The notes beneath the pieces are model-generated. The model searched no databases. It worked only from the letters and a program-made list of their open reading frames with translations, and was not told where the DNA came from. Made by a program: the position numbers and the translations under genes. A DNA stretch of 64,000 bases from Cryptomeria japonica (Eukaryota; Streptophyta; Pinopsida; Cupressales; Cupressaceae): NCBI RefSeq assembly GCF_030272615.1, contig NC_081405.1, positions 316,751,541-316,815,540 of the forward strand. The letters are read 5' to 3'. Shown piece after piece: positions 1 to 10,974 of the stretch (positions within the stretch are counted from its first letter, which is position 1; the number at the start of each line of letters is the position of its first letter).

Positions 1-270
1 ATCTCTTGTCGGTTCTTCTTCTGAGTCATCAGTCACTCCTTCCTCATTAGCATAGTAGCATGATTTTGTTTTGTATTTCCTATACTTATGCTTGATTTGA
101 TATTTAGAGTTAGGCTTAAAAAATCTTCTTGCTCTTTCTTCCAATTTTGAATTCCTTTCAAGATATCTAGATGCAAAATTTCCTATCTTATTACATGTAA
201 AACATTTGAAGGGACATTTTGTTTCATACTTACTTCCTGACAGACCTCTACATATCCTTCTAGCAAATAG
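1..270 (-). pseudogene. gag C-terminal fragment with decayed zinc knuckle (element G)
   Basis: Read on the minus strand, this encodes the basic tract before a nucleocapsid CCHC knuckle and the knuckle itself, about 170-215. The spacing fits CX2CX4HX4C, but His is replaced by Asn and the last Cys by Tyr, so zinc binding is probably lost. A charged stretch with a CYYA motif follows toward the left edge, as in element A. Solo LTR H cuts it off at 271; the upstream part of the same gag resumes at 6009. It is partial at the window edge and not expected to make protein. Confidence 0.8.
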
Positions 271-1390
271 TGTTAGGATAACCGGTGAACAACTAAGACA
301 GGGGTGAATCAGTTGTTGATAGATTATATCATTAAACCCACTTAATAACCTTTAACCAGATTAAGTACCAGTAAAGAAGAAATAGATACCAATAAGCAAT
401 AAAACTTAACAATTAAATAGATAATCAACACAAAGAAATAATGCCACATGACACCATGATTTGTACGTGGAAAACCTGGAAAGGGAAAAACCATGATGTG
501 AAGCCTACCCACAGTTAGGCGATACTTTTGTAGAAAGTATGTGATACAGTGAGGAGCCTACACATGCAGGAAGGCACACTGACTAGAGCATACTGCTCAT
601 TACAAAAGAGTCTCATTGACTACAGAGAGGCAACAACCATCTCAAGACAAATTAACAACAACCGAATAGAGTGAACTGCTAGAGATAGCATCTAGCATGC
701 CAGATTACAGTTCTAGTTAAACTCAATACCAGAGGCCTTTGACATCTTCCTTAATCCCAATTTGATTACCTATGATCGACCAAATCTCCTTCGCATATGA
801 TATTGCATTCCAAGACCATGACTACTTATTACAATGAGAACTTACATCATCTTATACCAACCCTAAGGCCTAAACCAATTAGGTCAGCCACCTAAAAGAT
901 ATTACAATAAGATCATTACATAAATCTATATTACAATGATATGTCATGTCGACTTAAGACCAAAACAATAATAACCAATCCATAGAACATCCTGAAACAT
1001 CCTGGTAACGTGTAGAGAACACATTATCATGATATCGGTCCATAACCTAGATAGGTACTAGACTTATTCTGGGTCCACCATGCCAAAGCAATGTCTTCAA
1101 GCAGTTGAAGCATGATCAAATAATATCTGCAGAATCCTAAAATCCATCTAGAAGATGCACCAACACCACTTATGCATCCTGTCAATATTTCTTAGTGAAA
1201 GCTCTACCAGTTAAACCTTAGACCAATGTTGGTAAGGGTTTACAAGAGTGTATGATAGCATCTGATTACCAAGTCAATACCAATTGACCAAAACATGCTT
1301 GAGGAGCATATAACAGATAAAATCAAACATACTCTATTGATCCAAACATGTCTGAAGTGTCCAACATATAGTCTCTTATGTTGGTAACAT

Positions 1391-2218
1391 TATTAGATGC
1401 AATGACAGTCCCAAAGACACTAAGAAGGAGGGGGTGGTGAATCAGTGTCTAATAAGTTAATGGAATATTTAAATTTATTTATAACTTTGTAACCTAAATT
1501 AATGTACCGGTAAACAAGCAATATTGCAGTAAAGAGAAATAACAGAGATAGCATAAATGCACACCATAACACAAGATATTTTGGTGAGGAAACCTAGTGT
1601 GGTAAAAACCTCGGTGGGATTTGTGACCAACAATATTTACTCACTGACCAATATGAATAAATATTACTTACAATAGGGGTCTGCACATGCAAGAAGGTCA
1701 ATAGCCTAGAGCACACTGCTCAATGAAAGAGTCTCACTAACTACAATATGGATAATTAAAGCCAAGATAGTGTACTGCTCAAAATAGCATCTCCAATGCT
1801 TGGTTCAGTACCAATTTAAGCTCAGTTAAATACCTTAACCAAAACCTTTCACTATATTACATTCACTAGATCACCTTCCTATATATTCGCATATATACCA
1901 ATAATAATCATCCTATCATTATACAAAATGGTCTATAAGATCTCATACATATATGAGTCTTTACAATAAATCATGTCAGCTTACAAAAATTAATTATATT
2001 ACAATATAATTGAAATAAACAAAAATTTGTCTCATTTTGGCATGAGTGTCAGTATACTTCATTGTTGTGTAATATGGATGCCAATGAATGTGCTTGCCGG
2101 TATCGGTGCTTGTCGGTGTATGATGTCTATGATGTTGGTGAACCTGTACAACCTATTATCGGTTGGTTTCCATAAATGACAACATGAACCATTCTCATTT
2201 GAGTGTAGAATACCAACA
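1391..2218 (-). repeat. 3' LTR of element F
   Basis: 828 bp. The right end, CCAACA, adjoins the polypurine tract (CTCCCCCTTT on plus). It matches 5241-5887 over its right three-quarters, including the shared blocks near 1560-1640 and 1680-1750. Near the left end is the GGGGGTGGTGAATCAG block found near the 3' end of all copia-like LTRs in this window. Confidence 0.85.
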
Positions 2219-2335
2219 ATCTCCCCCTTTGTCATTGATGGCAATAGTCATGATAGAAATCCAAAACCGGTAGAATACCAACAATCTCCCCCTTTGTCAT
2301 TGATGGCAACAGTCATGATAAAAATCCAAAACTGT
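2206..2335 (-). repeat. 65-bp tandem duplication carrying the F polypurine tract
   Basis: Two adjacent 65-bp copies (2206-2270, 2271-2335) each contain the last 13 bp of the LTR edge plus the CTCCCCCTTT tract and following bases, with a few differences. The result is two complete polypurine tracts (about 2219-2231 and 2284-2296), each preceded by the same LTR-edge bases. Further C-rich tracts follow near 2369-2386 and 2426-2434. Confidence 0.9.
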
Positions 2336-2588
2336 TGTCCAAAGATGAAGTCCAAAAGAAGTGTGCTCCCCTGTGCTCCCCCTGAGCAAGTGATCTCCTT
2401 TGTGCATTTATTTTTCTCCATACTACTCCCCCTTTGACATCAATGGACAAGGATGTAAAAAAAAATCAAAGAATAGAAAAATGCTATGTCATAGCCTATA
2501 ACCGATGGCTTACAATTTGAAAGATGTCTGCCAAAATTTGATTCAGGCTCTGCATGAATTTGTTGCCATCAGAAATAATGGTCTCTAA

Positions 2589-5202
2589 CTACCGGATCAT
2601 GCTAGTCAAATAGTGCATTTGTTGCTCCGGTGACCGTTCTCCTTGAATTGTTTCCTTTGATAGCTTAACTTGTTGAGTAATAAGACTGTCCAATCTTGGA
2701 CCAAGTTTTCTTTTTAGTTCTCGGGCCTTTAACCTTATCCTTTCTTTCTCTTTCTCAAGTTTCTCTAAGTTTTCCTCATAAAATGCCATTTCCTGTTCAA
2801 AAACTAAGGTAAGTTTTGAAGAACCTATCATATTATCCACAATGTCATCTACCTCCTTCTGTGTCTTCTTAATCTCCTCATCAATATCTTCAGTTAGGTG
2901 GTGAGGCTTGCAAGCTTCTCTATACAACTCCGTATACTCCAAAATTGTTGAGTTAAGTACCGACAATAATGAATCCATGTGCTCAGTACAATCTTTGATA
3001 GTTTTCTCAAAGAATTCACCTTTTTCTTTATCTACTCTTTCCTTTACAGTTTCCTCATTTACCTTATCTATGGTTAGAACATTTTCAGCAATAAATTTGG
3101 ACAATGCGTCCAATTTGCCTCAAGAATCATCAATGTGATCTATCTTACAAGTTAGTGCAATTTTCTTCAAAATAGGTAATGTGTCATCAATAGCCTTAAA
3201 TGCTAAGGCATTGTAATCTGTTATCCTCTTAATTCAATCCAAAAGAGCATATGTTACATTAGTAGGTATGAATTCTCCTGTGGATGTGCTTGGTTCTACA
3301 ATAGATTTTCTTTCAAGAGATACTTGGCCAATTGCCTTAATAATTTCTTCCTTGTTTCCAACAATTGTATCCTCTTTATTTACATTTTCTGCTTGTTTTT
3401 CTGTCTGTGCTAGTTTATCAGTGTTAGTTTTCTTAGCCTCAGTTGGTATCTAAGTATTCTCAGAGTCAACAATGTGTGTCGGTGACTTAGAGATCTCACT
3501 ATTCTTAGCATCTGTTGCCTTAACCTCTGCAGTCTCTTTATTCACAACAATGTTAAAATCTTGTGTATCTACATTCATAGTGAAAAGAATTTTAGAATCC
3601 GGTTTAGTGTCATCATGTGTTACTTCTTTAGTTGCCTTATCCAGTTGATTGCCTGTATGTACCAATGTATCTAAATTTATTGGTGGGCTGTCCTGCGCTG
3701 GTGGGGGAAGGTTATATGTTACCCTTATAGCAGGTACACTACCAATTTTACCTTTAGCTTTATCCTTATCCTTTTTATATACCCTAGTAAAAGACTTATC
3801 CATTTTCTGTCTACTCTTTTCTTCTATCTTTTCTTTTTCAACAAAAAATATATCCTAACTATTTGCAGTTTCATCAGGAATTTCTTTTACTCTCCAAACC
3901 ATTAGGCTAACTAGCCAGTGTCCACTCACAAAAACTAATAGGTTTTCTTCAAAAATCAGTTCATCAATTTCCTCTTTAGAATTTACAAGGTGCACCACCA
4001 ATAATGCTTCAACATTTAACTTTTTATCTAATTCCATCATTGAAATTCTTTTAGCCTCCAATCTTAGATACAATTCATTCGCTAGATCATCTACAACTTA
4101 AATCAAAACCTTATAAATGTCTAGATGCAAAATAATACTAGCCTCTATTGTTTCCTTGTCAGAATCTTTATAAGAATGATAATATTTATTTACATTACTG
4201 TGATTACCTTCTTGTGTTATCTCATTTACCAGTTCCTCTAGTGTAAGGGTATCTGGTGTCTTAGTTTGTTTCTTCTTAGGAGTTATCTTTTTTTTAGGCT
4301 CCCCTTCATCTCACTGCTTATTCCTTAAAGTTCTAGTCCTTTTCGGAGAAGGAGAGGGTACCAGTGGGGTTTCACTCTTCTTCCTTTCAACTCTCTTGAA
4401 CTTAGCTACTTTTCCACTGTTTGTATCCGAAGAAGTGACAACCGGTGAAACATGGGCTACCGGTTTCAGTCCTTCTAGTTCACTAGCAGATATACCACTC
4501 AAGTTCATTACATTTTCCTTAACCTCCTCAGCCATCTTGGATGCATCTCTGATAAATTTTTCTCTTCGTTTTCTCTTCTTTTGCATTGAAACAACACTCT
4601 TAGTGGTCTCATCACTACAAAAAATTCTTCTGAAGGTTACTTAGGTGCATTAAGAAGTGTTTTAGTATATGCTTCGAGAATATTAGATCAACTTCATATC
4701 CTATTTTTGTTATCCAAATAGTTCTAGGAGTAACAACTTCCATCCATGTTTCATCTCATTTGATTACAAAACATATTTGCTTGTCATATTTATCTACAAT
4801 ACTCTGTGGTAGCCTTTCTCTAGCCTTCATCTTAGTTTGGAATTTTTTGAAGTAGTCTGCTATAATGTTATCACCATTAGAGCCCATACCGGTAATAGCT
4901 TCCATGATTTGTTTGCCTACCAGGATTTCATATCCAAAGTCCTTATGACCAATGTTGGGTATCTCTTTGGTGAAGTAAAGCATCAAACACACAAGTAGGT
5001 TGCCAAAACGGAATGTCCCCTTCTTGTCACCCTTAATCTTTTTCAGGTTATCTATTAGTTCATCCTTAAGACATTCACAGATATCAATCCTAGCATTGTT
5101 GTTAACCATATCATATGCACTATGAATACATAAGCTACAAACTAAATTTAATCTTTTTACATGAGTTACTCTATAGCCAAGTACCATGCTCACATATATC
5201 AC
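2589..5202 (-). pseudogene. ORF2 of element F (unknown pol-less element protein), broken
   Basis: From 5202 leftward, the first segment (4756-5202) matches E's ORF2 region 47460-47930, sharing an IDxCE motif, a FG-LLVC motif and a DYF-KF block. After one frame change, the rest (4586 to 2589) stays in one frame with several stops. It includes a Lys/Arg-rich, Ser/Pro-rich segment at 4311-4586, a short block at 3855-4073, an acidic Thr/Lys-rich linker at 3450-3803 and a Glu/Lys-rich coiled coil at 2589-3113. The order agrees with E's ORF2. The N-terminal third is deleted. No enzyme motif is visible; the function is unknown. Confidence 0.75.
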
Positions 5203-5240
5203 ATTTGCATCAGTAAGGTACGATGCTCACATATCTCACA

Positions 5241-5887
5241 ACCATAACATAAGATATTCTGGTGAGGAAACTCGGTGTGGGAAAAAACTTGATGGGATTT
5301 GTGACCCACAATATTTACTCACTGGCCAATATGAATAAATATTACTTACAATAGGGGCCTGCACATGCAGGAAGGCCAACAACCTAGAGCGCACTGCTCA
5401 ATGAAAGAGCCTCATTGACTACAATATGGATAATTAAATCCAAGATAATGTAATACTCAAAATAGCATCTCCAATGCTTGGTTTAGTACCAGTTTAAGCT
5501 CAGTCAGATACCTTAAACAAAACCTTTCGCTGTCTTACATTCACTAGATCACCTTCTTACATATTCTCATACATACCAATAATAATCATCCTATCATTAT
5601 ACAAAATGGTCTATAAGATCTCATACATATATGAGTCTTTACAATACATCATGTCAGCTTACAAAAATTAATTATATTACAATATAATTCACATAAACAA
5701 ATCTTTGTCTCTTGTCGGTTTGAGTGTTGGCATACTTCATTGCTAGTGTAATCTAGATGTCGGTGAATGTGCCTGCCGGTGTCGATGTATGATTTTTTTG
5801 ATGTTGGTGAACCTGTACAACTTGTTATCGGTTGGTTTCGATCAATGACAACATCAACCATTATCATTTAAGTGTAGAATGCCAACA
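5241..5887 (-). repeat. Truncated 5' LTR of element F
   Basis: Matches 1562-2218 of the 3' LTR. The inner ~170 bp, which would adjoin the primer site, are absent, so ORF2 abuts the LTR directly. A 17-bp sequence, GTACCATGCTCACATAT, occurs at 5181-5197 and again with one change at 5218-5234, right at the deletion joint. Confidence 0.85.
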
Positions 5888-6008
5888 AACACTAGATCTT
5901 CTATCGGTAACCAAAACTGGTCTTGCAGTAACCAAACATAACAGCTAGTGTTGACATCAATGACAAAACATCAAAGCAACACATAATCAATTCATCCATA
6001 TGTCAACA

Positions 6009-6201
6009 AATAGGGCTTCAAGTTTCTCAATTTCTTCATCTTCTTTCCTAATCTATTCCAATTCCTTTGCATACAAAACTTTCCAATCTTCCTTGTCGGT
6101 TGATGATGTAGATGCCTTAAATGTAGTATCAACCTTTGTAGCTCTAGGAGGACCAAATTATTCAAGCTCAATAGAAGATATCTTCCCAACAAGAGTATCT
6201 C
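6009..6201 (-). pseudogene. gag middle fragment of element G
   Basis: Minus-strand reading gives the segment around the conserved RDTLVGK motif and the acidic, lysine-rich stretch ending in LEALF, as in elements A and B. It starts immediately after the target duplication of element I and ends at that of solo LTR H. It has at least two in-frame stops. Together with 10349-10916 it forms the N-terminal two-thirds of G's gag. Confidence 0.8.
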
Positions 6202-9200
6202 TGTAATGCCCCACCAGGAAACCCCGAAGGGATTAAGCCAAAACACAAGAATAGAGTGCAATAATTTTTTTTTTAAAGTTACAACACATAAGATGCAACA
6301 AGATATCAAAGATTCAGATTACATAGCGGAAGACTTCAACTAACTCCTAAAGAGTTTCCCAACGAGATTACTTAATTTTCACAGTTCACTTAACTCATAC
6401 AAGCTTTTCAATTTAAAATTACCAACCATACATCTACATTTTCTAATACACTAGGATTTCATCATAACATAAGAGATCATTCCAAGCATATTTAAATTCC
6501 TAACAACAGCTGAGTATAATTTATTACTCTAGGATACATTATTCCATATTCCAGCTTATTGCATTAAAAGGACGATTTCACACATGCATTACGATAAATC
6601 GCATCTCAACCAATTATGCATTCGATCCACATGGCATTCAAGATAGAACTGAACATAAGCATTTAAAGTTAATTTTCAATTATCCACTTAACCATTCTAA
6701 CATAAGCTAATCATACATGATAAAGCTGAATAAAGGAAACATGAGAGAATACACCACATAACACCATAATGATCTCGGAGTTCACCCCTAAAGGGCTACA
6801 TCTCCGGGTCTGCGCAACTGCAAGACCCCTCTGATAATTAATAAAGTTAAGAGTACAAGAGGTTACACCAATAGAATCCAGCCATCAAGGCGATACATAA
6901 GCAATATACAAGCGACCGCATCGGTCCATAAATACATAAACGATCCTTAAAAAGAACAGGATCCAGCTGAACATAGTCAAATCTAAAAACATAAGAGGTC
7001 CATGAGAGCATCCATAAAACTGAGCCATCACCACCCAAGGTCTAACATGAAACCGATACCCACAAGGGCAGAGACAAAAAGACGACCCACGAAGGAACTC
7101 AAAACAGGACAAAATGACAACACACTAGCGAACGTAGGGACAAGTGTCATCACACAACCTGGTATGGATACCATGGCAAGTCTTCATAGGTCCCGACCCA
7201 TACACTGGCAACCCTGGCAACCTAATCCAAACTTCCGGCCCATCCAAGCCTCATGTGGACCCACACATCCTCTCGTGAAGACAACGAAGATGGTTTGCCA
7301 TTTCAGGCCTTCTCACAGCATGTCGAATCTATGATAGCATTCGTCCCATGTGTGAGGCACATTATCTTATTTACAAATTACATTCTAATCTATTTAGGTT
7401 ATCACTTATTAGACTCACTTTCGACGGGTTACCCAGCAGCCACTTTGGGTGCGGCCCCCAATCGAAAGCCACTTTCCCATACGACACTAGACTATACTCA
7501 GACGAACTCAAACCAAGGAATACACATGGTCAGACAAACGGAGTTCAAGAAGAGATACACAATCATCAGGTCCTACACGACTCAAAAGTAATCACTTACT
7601 GACGGTACTCTAATCTAGAGACCCGACCAACAACGGTCAACCACAATCATCATTCGACTCACACACAAGGAGGATATGATCAAAACAACACTACCACAAT
7701 ACAACAGTCGACTCGGAATCGAGGACTGAAACAGGAACACCAAATCATCCATACGACAGGGTCCTACTAAACAAAGCAAAACATGCCATTTCATAATTAA
7801 GGGCGAATACAGCAATTAAACTTGCAAGGCAATAATCAGAAAGGACAACATTCCTCAAATTGATTTAAACATTAAAATCGATCAAGTTTTCTACATGATC
7901 TAAAAACAGGTTACAGTTATCTACCTCATCAAGGGATAGGTTGTTCTTGGTTTTCTAGCTCCTAAGGTTCAAAGCATCGAACAGGCAATTTAAGCCATAA
8001 GGAGTTTTTAACCAATTCATATTAATAAATCTCAAACAACCATTAATCAACTAAAATAAGCTATTTAATCTCCAATCAAAACGTCATTAACATGCTGGTC
8101 TAAAACCGACCTCTACAGTTTCATATTTTCAATCCCAGATGCATAATACGAATCACGGAATATAAACATATAGCAAGAAAATCTAAATGGAGATAATCAT
8201 TTCCAAAGTATATCGTTTAAATTTCTAGTGCCCGACGATAAACATTTCAGTACTTTTCAATTACTCGATGATATGTCCTACGATAATATTTTTAACATCA
8301 TCAATTAGAATGAAATCACTGATGTTCAGTTGCGAAAATTCACAGTTTTAGAATTTAATTAAAAGGAGGCATCAATCACGAAATGAAGTTGAGTAATGCT
8401 TAATCCCTAAACTCCATTTTAAAAATTACTCAATACCAATTTAACATTTATCATTTCTATGCCCCTTAATCAAATTACGCAACTAATTATACTTAACATT
8501 AAAACAACTCTCATTTAAATGATATAAATACCATATGTTTTTCTTTTTTTTTTAATACTAAAAATTTCATTGAAAACGCATTTAAAACATCGTTTAAAAC
8601 AAACTACGTTTAAACAAAGAAATGCATTTAAATAAAACTAAGTTCTTTTTGTTTTTTTTTTAAACAAAGAAAAGCGCACTTTAAAGCGCAGGCTAGGGCG
8701 GGCCGTGCCCTAACCCTATCCGCGGGCGTGGGGAGCACGAGCAGCGCCCACGGTGGTGCCCGCAGGTGCCGCGACGCCCTGCGGCCCCTGCGGCCACCGC
8801 CGTGGGCCGCAGCCCCAAACACACTGCGCGCAGGAAGCAAGGAACGGAGGAGGAAGTGGGTGACGCGCGGGGGAGGGGAGAGGGAGCGGGTGGAGCTCCG
8901 CTCCCCGCCTCCCATCCCCTAAACGCAGTCCGAAACCATTAAAAAAAAATGCCTAGGTTCGATAACAAGTGTTGAAACTTTCTTCGAACACACACAGTTC
9001 GGCATTTTATAATATTTTGATAATTAAAACACACAGTCCGAACTAAAATGAACGCCCAGTTCAATAAAAAACATATAAATTTCCTTTTAACCCAGTTCGG
9101 TTTTGAAAACAAACAATACAACCCCACTCAAACTTGGATTAACAATTTCGGTTTGAAACAAACTGAGTTTGATATCACAATTTCTTGAAGGATTTCTCAT

Positions 9201-10348
9201 CCTTCCCAATAACAAAGGGTTTCAAACACCCAAATAGCCATGAAGAAAATACACATTTCCATAAAAATTTCCAGCCAAATTCATAATGAACATTCAAATT
9301 GATTTTCAATGACCAATTCAGAATCCTACCTTAATTCGCAATCCTGGTATGGCTGAGGGAGAGCCCAATCCTACCAGATCCAGACCAACCATCTTCCACT
9401 CCAAAACCCCCAATTTTGTCCAAAAATTCTCTCCAACCAAAATCTTCTCCAAATTGACCCCCCCTTTCCATTTTTCCCCAAATTTGGGTTATATGGAAGA
9501 GTTGACCCAAAAATCCCATTTTTTGAATAAAAACTTTTATTTAAAAATAATACTCAAAAATTAATCCTTACTCACAATCACAACAAATTAACTTGCCTTT
9601 TCAATTCAACATCGATTTCTCATTTAAACAAATTTAATCTTTCTAATTTAATAATCCAACAGAATACAATTAATCTATTGCGATAAAATCTAAAACTTTC
9701 TTTTCAACAGCATATATAAAATGCATTAAATATTCGAAAACAATCATTTAATCGAATTCACTCCCAATTTAACATAGGCAATTCATTAACAACGAAAATC
9801 GCATAACGAATACCTGATTAATCTAATCCATTAATCTTCAATGCACAAACGCATAAATAAACAAGATAATTACTAAGGACTAATTAACCAATTTAACCAT
9901 GCACACCAGGCATGCAAACCGAGAAGGTCAACCAAACAGACGACTCGCAAACCCAAACAAGAAGGGGTCACCGACGACGACTGACAATGCTCACTTGAGC
10001 ACGACTAAGGTCAACTAGGGTCTTACGACCACCTAATCCGACTCTAAGGATTAAAAAGATATGCTCAAACCTGCAAAACCAGGTGACGATGAACCTCGCA
10101 CTCATGCTACTTCGTACCTGAAATCTCCTGCAACCAACGATCATACATGCATACTTATATAAAACTTAATGAATGCGTTAGCTCGATGAATACCATGAAA
10201 TAAGAACACTAAACAACTAGCATAAAACTAGTGTGAGAACCACATCAATAGCTATGCGTAAAATTAACATTTGACTATAACATAATATTACGATTAACTA
10301 ATCAAGATTAAACCAAGGTTAGAAGTAGATTAGGGTAGGGGTACTACA
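6202..10348. mobile_element. Element I: 4,147-bp TG...CA element without ORFs, probable large solo LTR
   Basis: It begins TGTAATGCCCC and ends GGGGTACTACA, with perfect target duplication ATCTC at 6197-6201 and 10349-10353. Removing it restores an uninterrupted gag reading frame in G. The two halves do not repeat each other, and there is no RT, integrase or gag. The only long open frames lie in a short GC-rich island or are low-complexity. Terminal CCCC/GGGG next to TG/CA is usual in plant Ty3/gypsy LTRs, so a solo LTR of a gypsy family with unusually long LTRs is the best reading. A short non-autonomous element is possible. Orientation is not determined. Confidence 0.85.
8671..8925. other. 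GC-rich, CpG-dense island inside element I
   Basis: Within otherwise AT-rich DNA this block is strongly G+C; for example 49 of 60 bases in 8761-8820 are G or C. It keeps many CpG, GCGC and CGCGGG words despite the deamination pattern seen elsewhere. Open frames on both strands here reflect composition, not coding. It may be the promoter or leader region of the LTR. Confidence 0.75.
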
Positions 10349-10916
10349 ATCTCTATTGTTAAAAGAATTAGGCATGTTTCTTAGCTCATTAATTGCAGTT
10401 ACCTTCATCTTATATGCTGGTGGCAAAACCCTTATCACTTTTGAAACAATCTCTTCCTCACTCAGAGATCCACCAGAACACTAAATTCCCAATACAATTT
10501 CATTAACCCTTTCCATGAATGCAGAAATTCTTTCATCTTCTTCCATCTTCAAGCTTTCATATCTTACTCAGTAACATTTAAAGTTTGCAATTTTAACAGT
10601 AACATCACCTTCAATCATATTCTCCAACTTGTCCCACATAGCTTTTGTTGATGATTTGTTTGATAGTCACATTATTTGCTGATCTAATAAGGTGATTAAG
10701 GGGGCTTATCTATCTCTACAAGCATTCTTAATGTTCTTATCTAATTTTGTCGGTGCAAGAAGGCTAGATAGTGTAACCATTATGAGTTATTTCCCAAATT
10801 TCTTTTCCAATGCATCTTAGATGAGTCTCCATTTGAATCTTCCATACTCCATAGTTTGTTCCAACAAGCCTAGGGTTGTCCTTTCGGAAAAGATGAGTTG
10901 AATTATTAGTTGCCAT
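10349..10916 (-). pseudogene. gag N-terminal part of element G
   Basis: Starts at the ATG (10914-10916 on plus), 45 nt downstream of the primer site, the same spacing as in element A. It begins MATNN, followed by the conserved LxGTNYGVWK motif of copia gag (UBN2/DUF4219-like) about 20 residues in. Later it carries the EDERISAFMERV and NELRNMPN blocks shared with A and B. It is broken by stops and small indels, then cut at 10349 by element I. It would have packaged the element RNA; no intact product is possible. Confidence 0.8.
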
Positions 10917-10960
10917 AGGATCTTCCACAAGTGATTAAGCTTCTGCAAAAAGAGGACCAA

Positions 10961-10972
10961 GCTTTGATACCA
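10961..10972 (-). other. tRNA primer-binding site of element G
   Basis: Minus strand reads TGGTATCAAAGC, two bases inside the LTR end. It matches the initiator methionine tRNA primer site TGGTATCAGAGC except one base. Confidence 0.85.
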
Positions 10973-10974
10973 AT

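Larger units (their letters stand above)
1391..5887 (-). mobile_element. Element F: pol-less LTR retrotransposon carrying ORF2, inserted in LTR H
   Basis: Minus-strand element with a 3' LTR (1391-2218), duplicated polypurine tract, a long broken ORF2 (2589-5202) and a 5' LTR cut at its inner side (5241-5887). The flanks AACAT (1386-1390) and AACAC (5888-5892) look like a target duplication with one change. The first base pair of the LTR reads TA rather than TG, probably a mutation. No protease, integrase, RT or RNase H is found on either strand. The primer site, any ORF1 and the N-terminal part of ORF2 are missing. ORF2 matches that of E. Confidence 0.85.
271..6008 (-). repeat. Solo LTR H inside gag of G, itself split by F
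   Basis: The left part 271-1390 and right part 5888-6008 join into one LTR of about 1,240 bp with TG...CA ends. AATAG lies directly outside both ends (266-270 and 6009-6013), a perfect target duplication. It starts like the LTR of G at 10975, clearly the same family. No internal element sequence belongs to it, so it is a solo LTR left by LTR-LTR recombination. The minus orientation follows from the G-family LTR layout: the motif near the 3' end lies at the left. Confidence 0.9.

Noticed and set aside
1398-1410. Alternative left ends for F's LTR at TGCAATG (1398) or TGACAG (1403)
   Set aside because: Neither gives a target duplication; starting at 1391 (TATTAGA, mutated from TGTTAGA) gives AACAT/AACAC and matches the other LTR starts.
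6847-7602. Several overlapping frames of 60-112 codons on both strands
   Set aside because: All lie inside element I, overlap each other and show no domain; chance frames in less AT-rich DNA.
8628-8922. Open frames on both strands of the GC-rich block
   Set aside because: Low-complexity Arg/Pro/Ala-rich translations in a CpG-dense block of a non-coding element; no domain and no conserved start.
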